From: Martinezella rhizogenes
GTDB lineage: Bacteria; Pseudomonadota; Alphaproteobacteria; Rhizobiales; Rhizobiaceae
NCBI GenBank assembly: GCA_013322215.1
Contig: JAAMEZ010000036.1
Coordinates: 620,001 to 684,000 of the forward strand
Reading direction: 5' to 3'
Length of the DNA: 64,000 bases
Under the pieces are notes generated by a model. It was given only the letters and a program-made list of their open reading frames with translations, was not told the DNA's origin and ran no database searches. Positions 59,917-64,000 of this stretch are shown piece by piece. Positions within the stretch are counted from its first letter, which is position 1, and every line of letters begins with the position of its first letter. The position numbers and the translations under genes are program-made.

Positions 59917-62247
59917 CTATTCACGAATTGCCTGCGAAGAGGAGGCGAGGTCGGTTTCGATGAAAATGCAGGATCTGTCGGCCGTCTGCAGCAGCGTGTC
60001 GGCCACGCTGCCGTAAGACAGGCTACCACTGGCTCTCTTGCTCACGCCAAGCACGATCAGATTATATCCGCCGCCGCGCGCATGCCGCAGAATCGAGAGC
60101 TCCGGGGACGGTCCCTGCTGCACGACCTTTTCGACCTGCACGCCATAATAATCTGCAATGGCGCCGACCTTGTTCAGAATATCCCGATGGTCGTTGCCGC
60201 GATCGCTGATGCGCGGGATGGCGCTGGCCTGACGCGGCTCTATGATCAACAAAAGCGCGCAGTGGGCATTTGCCGCCTTGGCGATTGCAATCCCGAATTC
60301 GGCGGCGCGGATGGAACGCTCCGTGCCACTGACGGGAAGTAGGATCCGCAGATCCCCGGGATGCTCCGGAAGCGAACCGCGTGCCGTTATGATCGTGGGA
60401 GTTCCCTGGAATGCCGATGTCATGACCTGCAGCGACGGGCTGAAGCGGCCATCTTCTCCCATGGAGGGTTCTATGCCCGCCAGGAGAAGATCGTGGCCGG
60501 TGCCGGAGACGTCTTCGAGCACAGTTTCGAGCTTGTCGCTCTTTTCTCGAACTGTGACATGGATATCGCCTTCGCTGGCCATGTCCTGTTCAGGCGGGGC
60601 CGACGCAAGCAGGTCGGTTGCGCATTGGCGCAGGTCTTCGGCAATAGTTTTGGCTTGCGAAGCTGGTAGCGCGGTTCTCGCAGCATCGGGCGCGTCTGCG
60701 GTTTCATCGGCCTCTCGTGTATCCAGCACTGTGACCGGCATCTTGCGCGTCACGGTAAAGAAGGCGGCGATCCAGGTTGCAAGACGGCTGCTTTGCGAGC
60801 CGTCGACGGCCAGCAGGATGCGTTCGAAATTTCCGAGAAAGCTCTCGCTTTCGAATTGTTCGCGCTCCAGACGATCGCGCTCCTCTTCGCGCAGCGGCAG
60901 GCGTGCGAGTGCCCAGCGAAGCGTCGGCGGCATCGCCATCGTGGTGATGACGGCCATGGCGACGATGACGGAGAAGAGTTTTTCGTCCAGCACGCCGACG
61001 GAGAGGCCTATGGTAGCGACGATCACTTCCGTCGATCCCCTGGCGTTCATGCCGCAACCGAGCGCCAGGGCCTCGGATGCTGAATAGCCGCCGAACCTGG
61101 CGGCGGCAAAAGCGCCTCCGAACTTGCCGATGCTGGCTATGACGACGACGGCAGCCGTCAGCAGCAGGATGGAGGGATCGGCAAGCACGGTAAGGTCGGT
61201 CTGCAGGCCGGTCAGTCCGAAGAAGACCGGCATGAACAGTGCCGTCGTCAAGCCGCGGAGCTGCACGTCGATTTGTCGGGTAAGGATCGGAGACTCTCCA
61301 ACGAGAATGCCGGCGACGAAGGCGCCGAGCACGGTATGGACGCCGATCAGGTTGGTGATGATGGCCATGCCGCCCATGATCGCAATGATGGCGCTGAGCA
61401 CTGGCAGGTCGCTGCGGAAATTGTCGTTGGTCCAGCGAATGATCTCAAAGACGATCCGCCGCCCCACCGTGAAGCTCACTGCCATGAAGGCCAGCGTGCC
61501 AATCACGCTGGTTGCCAGCGTCGCGAGGTCAACGGTCCCTTTTTCCGCAAGGCCAAAGGTGATGGCGATGATGACCCATCCGACCGTATCGTCGATGATG
61601 GCGGAAGCGACGATCAGCTGGCCGATGTTCCGGCGCATGAAGTCCATCTCGCGGACGACGGAGGCGACGATCTTCACCGAAGAGATGGAAAGCGCAGTAC
61701 CAAGAAAGAGAGATGTGACCAGCCGCTTTTCGGGATCGGGAAGCAGCGCGTCCGGAATAAGCTCGCCGAGCGCGAAGCCGGCGGCAAAGGGAATGACGAT
61801 GCCGGTCAGCGAGACGCCGGCCGCCGATTTGCGCAGGCGTTTTGCAAGGCCGAGATCGGTTTCCATACCCGCGAGCAGCAGGAGAAAGAGGATACCGAGC
61901 TGACCGATCGCATCGGCCATGCTCTTCTGCGCTTCATTCGACGGGAAAATGCTTGCCTGCACGCCGGGGAAGATCAGGCCCAGAAGCGAAGGACCAAGAA
62001 TGATGCCGGCGATGATCTGGCCCATGATCGATGGCTGGCCGATGCGTACCATCAATTCGCCAAGCAACCGGCCCGAAACCACCAGAAGGATGATCTGGAC
62101 CAGAAATAGCCCTTCCGAAGGGTGACCGGCCTTCTGTCCCTCTGCCGCGAAGGCAGTTTGTGCGATCGACAGCGACAGGGTTGCGGCAATGAGAATGATG
62201 AAGGCGCTTGACGGAAATGATTTCAGAAAATTCGGACGTGACGGCAT
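59917..62247 (-). CDS. CPA2 cation:proton antiporter with C-terminal universal-stress modules
   Basis: 776 residues. An N-terminal hydrophobic segment may be a signal or first helix (about 15-35). A Na+/H+ exchanger (KefB-type) core with about twelve segments covers about 45-440: GIILGPSLLGLI, GMETDLGLAKRLRKSA, ASAIIDDTVGWVIIA (the conserved acidic pair DD), and CGMNARGSTEVIVA. The C-terminal 330 residues contain two universal-stress-like units (RILLAVDGSQSSRLATWIAAFF and RILLPVSGTERSIRAAEFGIAI). The final GVSKRASGSLSYGSVADTLLQ resembles the nucleotide-binding signature. Role in pH or potassium/sodium balance is inferred. Confidence 0.9.
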   Translation of the reverse strand: MPSRPNFLKSFPSSAFIILIAATLSLSIAQTAFAAEGQKAGHPSEGLFLVQIILLVVSGRLLGELMVRIGQPSIMGQIIAGIILGPSLLGLIFPGVQASIFPSNEAQKSMADAIGQLGILFLLLLAGMETDLGLAKRLRKSAAGVSLTGIVIPFAAGFALGELIPDALLPDPEKRLVTSLFLGTALSISSVKIVASVVREMDFMRRNIGQLIVASAIIDDTVGWVIIAITFGLAEKGTVDLATLATSVIGTLAFMAVSFTVGRRIVFEIIRWTNDNFRSDLPVLSAIIAIMGGMAIITNLIGVHTVLGAFVAGILVGESPILTRQIDVQLRGLTTALFMPVFFGLTGLQTDLTVLADPSILLLTAAVVVIASIGKFGGAFAAARFGGYSASEALALGCGMNARGSTEVIVATIGLSVGVLDEKLFSVIVAMAVITTMAMPPTLRWALARLPLREEERDRLEREQFESESFLGNFERILLAVDGSQSSRLATWIAAFFTVTRKMPVTVLDTREADETADAPDAARTALPASQAKTIAEDLRQCATDLLASAPPEQDMASEGDIHVTVREKSDKLETVLEDVSGTGHDLLLAGIEPSMGEDGRFSPSLQVMTSAFQGTPTIITARGSLPEHPGDLRILLPVSGTERSIRAAEFGIAIAKAANAHCALLLIIEPRQASAIPRISDRGNDHRDILNKVGAIADYYGVQVEKVVQQGPSPELSILRHARGGGYNLIVLGVSKRASGSLSYGSVADTLLQTADRSCIFIETDLASSSQAIRE

Positions 62248-62402
62248 GGACTGTTCCCACTGAGCAGCAGGAAAAACGCGCCAGCGGCTTTGCCGTTCCA
62301 GATTTTATCGCTGGTTGTAGCCTCGGATAACCCGGCGTCGGGTTTCGGCCGTGAGCATGGTCCGCCGCTCGCATGGCGACGGACCCTGGCTGGTCGGAAC
62401 GA

Positions 62403-63608
62403 TCAGACCCGTTCCAGCGCGATGGCAATGCCCTGGCCGACGCCGATGCACATGGTCGACAGCGAGCAGCGTCCGCCGGTCTCCTTCAGCTCCAGAGCAG
62501 CGGTACCGGTGATGCGGGCACCCGACATGCCGAGCGGATGGCCGAGCGCGATGGCGCCGCCGTTGCGGTTGACGCGGGCATCGTCATCGGCAATGCCAAG
62601 TTCGCGCAGCACGGCAAGCCCTTGCGACGCGAAGGCTTCGTTGAGTTCGATGACGTCGAACTGGTCCTGGCGCATGCCGAGCCGGGCCATCAGCTTGCGC
62701 GAGGCAGGAACCGGGCCGATGCCCATGATGCGCGGAGGGACGCCTGCGGCAGCGCCGCCAAGGATACGGGCTATCGGCGTCAGACCGTATTTTTTGGCTG
62801 CCGCTTCGGATGCGATGATGAGTGCCGCTGCGCCGTCATTGACACCGGAGGCGTTGCCGGCCGTTACCGTGCCGCCTTCCTTCTTGAAGGGCGTGCCGAG
62901 TTTGGCAAGCGCCTCCATCGAGGTCGCACGCGGATGCTCGTCCTTGCCGACGATCACGGGCTCGCCCTTGCGCTGCGGGATCGTGACCGAGGTAATTTCC
63001 TTGGCAAGCCGGCCGTTTTCCTGCGCCGCGGCTGCCTTCGCCTGTGAGCGGACGGCAAAGGCGTCCTGATCTTCGCGGCTGACCTTATAATCTTCGGCTA
63101 CGTTCTCGCCGGTCTCCGGCATGGAGTCGACGCCATATTGCTTCTTCATGACAGGATTGATGAAGCGCCAGCCGATGGTGGTGTCATAGATCTCGGCGTT
63201 GCGCGAAAAGGCGCTTTCGGCCTTGGGAATGACGAAGGGTGCCCGCGACATGCTTTCGACGCCGCCTGCGATCATCAATTCAGCTTCGCCGGCACGGATG
63301 GCACGGGCGGCTGCAATGACGGCATCCATGCCCGAGCCGCAGAGCCGGTTGATCGTCGTGCCCGGCGCCGAGATAGGCAGGCCGGCAAGCAGGCTTGCCA
63401 TGCGCGCGACATTGCGATTGTCCTCACCGGCCTGGTTGGCGCAGCCGTAGATCACGTCGTCGATGGCTTCCCAATCGACAGAGCCGTTGCGCTCGATCAG
63501 CGCCTTCAACGGTACGGCGCCGAGGTCGTCAGCACGAACGGAGGCCAGCGATCCGCCGAAACGGCCGATCGGGGTGCGGATATAGTCACAGATGAAAGCG
63601 TCGGTCAT
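62403..63608 (-). CDS. pcaF: 3-oxoadipyl-CoA thiolase
   Basis: 401 residues, GGGAGAAG ribosome site. Thiolase fold with catalytic Cys in TINRLCGSGMDAV (about 90), His in GGAIALGHPLGMSGAR (about 352-358) and the second Cys in STMCIGVGQGIA (about 385). N-terminal MTDAFICDYIRTPIGRFGGSLASVRADDLGAVPL matches the beta-ketoadipyl-CoA thiolase (PcaF) group closely. It converts 3-oxoadipyl-CoA plus CoA to succinyl-CoA and acetyl-CoA, the last step of aromatic degradation. The CoA-transferase subunit gene lies upstream, 111 bases away. Confidence 0.93.
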   Translation of the reverse strand: MTDAFICDYIRTPIGRFGGSLASVRADDLGAVPLKALIERNGSVDWEAIDDVIYGCANQAGEDNRNVARMASLLAGLPISAPGTTINRLCGSGMDAVIAAARAIRAGEAELMIAGGVESMSRAPFVIPKAESAFSRNAEIYDTTIGWRFINPVMKKQYGVDSMPETGENVAEDYKVSREDQDAFAVRSQAKAAAAQENGRLAKEITSVTIPQRKGEPVIVGKDEHPRATSMEALAKLGTPFKKEGGTVTAGNASGVNDGAAALIIASEAAAKKYGLTPIARILGGAAAGVPPRIMGIGPVPASRKLMARLGMRQDQFDVIELNEAFASQGLAVLRELGIADDDARVNRNGGAIALGHPLGMSGARITGTAALELKETGGRCSLSTMCIGVGQGIAIALERV

Positions 63609-63719
63609 GATCTTCTCCCTACTGCAAGTCGCGCAAAATCTACGGCGATTACGATAACGACCTGCGAATTATTATAAGCTTAAAGCATATCGGGCGAATC
63701 TGAAAGATCGCAACGTGTC

Positions 63720-64000
63720 TTAGAGCGTCGGCACGACGAGGTCGGCAACGGGGCGGTCTGTATGGAGCGGCGCGCCGGTCATCGCCTGCAGCTCGTCCAT
63801 CGTCATCGCAGCGAGTTTCTCACGCACGACGAAACCTTGCCTGCCAATGTCGATGACCGCATGGCTCGTATAGACGCGGGTGATGCAGCCGACGCCGGTC
63901 AGCGGGAAAGTGCAGGCTTCCACCAGTTTCGGCTTACCGTCCTTGGTCACATGTTCGGTGATGACGAAGACCTGCTTGGCGCCGTGCACCAGATCCATCG
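63720..64000 (-). CDS. pcaJ: 3-oxoadipate CoA-transferase subunit B, partial
   Basis: C-terminal 93 or so residues; the gene continues beyond the right edge, so the first Met in view (MDLVHGAKQVF) is internal. The sequence DLVHGAKQVFVITEHVTKDGKPKLVEACTFPLTGVGCITRVYTSHAVIDIG is diagnostic of the beta subunit of 3-oxoacid/3-oxoadipate CoA-transferases. With pcaF next to it, the adipate-type assignment is preferred over acetoacetate transferase. The alpha subunit (pcaI) should lie just beyond the window. Confidence 0.88.
   Translation of the reverse strand, partial: MDLVHGAKQVFVITEHVTKDGKPKLVEACTFPLTGVGCITRVYTSHAVIDIGRQGFVVREKLAAMTMDELQAMTGAPLHTDRPVADLVVPTL

Overview
The window looks like a piece of a Rhizobiaceae (Rhizobium/Agrobacterium-type alphaproteobacterial) genome. 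The reasons are GC-rich coding sequence with GATC/CGAT-rich codon use, many genes coupled by 4-base ATGA overlaps, a Rhizobiales-type palindromic intergenic repeat (48586-48712), a pcaIJF-type beta-ketoadipate end, a PmtA-like phospholipid methyltransferase, a VirK-family protein and a DUF1127 protein. No tRNA, rRNA, CRISPR array, replication origin or intact insertion sequence was recognised. The only transposase trace is a decayed IS6-type fragment (27719-27910). Gene content is accessory in character (sensing, transport, catabolism), as on a megaplasmid/chromid or a variable chromosomal region.

Layout. (1) 1-7216, minus strand: a compact chemosensory operon read from 7216 downward: HD-GYP response regulator, STAS protein, CheY, CheA, CheW and two MCPs (the second cut by the window edge). 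No CheR or CheB is present. A divergent AraC regulator and a soluble MCP-like protein with a degenerate signalling tip follow (7443-10409). (2) 10593-14890: a VirK/YbjX protein, an OmpR-type two-component pair and a PAP2 phosphatase with an altered catalytic motif. (3) 15026-21724: a ParB-like domain protein, a candidate small RNA or leader, an MFS exporter, a methyltransferase, a Tat-exported flavodoxin and a second two-component pair. (4) 21878-32604: two different molybdenum hydroxylases. One is an exported three-subunit enzyme with a tri-haem cytochrome c. The other is a cytoplasmic PaoABC-like aldehyde oxidoreductase behind a perfect 22-bp palindrome. A CDP-diacylglycerol pyrophosphatase, a NIPSNAP protein and the IS remnant lie between them.

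(5) 32823-41598: a ferredoxin, then an eight-gene minus-strand unit (NitT/TauT-type ABC transporter, FAD oxidoreductase, class III CoA-transferase, enoyl-CoA hydratase, LysR regulator, amidohydrolase). It reads as one uptake-and-degradation pathway for an unidentified substrate. (6) 41806-48353: a sugar-type ABC ATPase and permease without a binding protein, and two MFS transporters, one with a very large internal loop. (7) 48586-59795: the palindromic repeat, a B12-binding radical SAM enzyme, a DUF1127 protein, a third two-component pair preceded by a Pho-box-like direct repeat and followed by a PmtA-like methyltransferase and a DedA protein, a PhcB-like methyltransferase, a GGDEF-EAL protein, a SnoaL-like protein and another MFS carrier. 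(8) 59917-64000: a CPA2 antiporter with universal-stress modules, pcaF and the end of pcaJ.

The two most promising units for new biology are the chemosensory operon with STAS and HD-GYP outputs and no adaptation enzymes, and the eight-gene catabolic operon. The Pho-box-like two-component/PmtA/DedA block and the candidate small RNA at about 15838-15915 are next.
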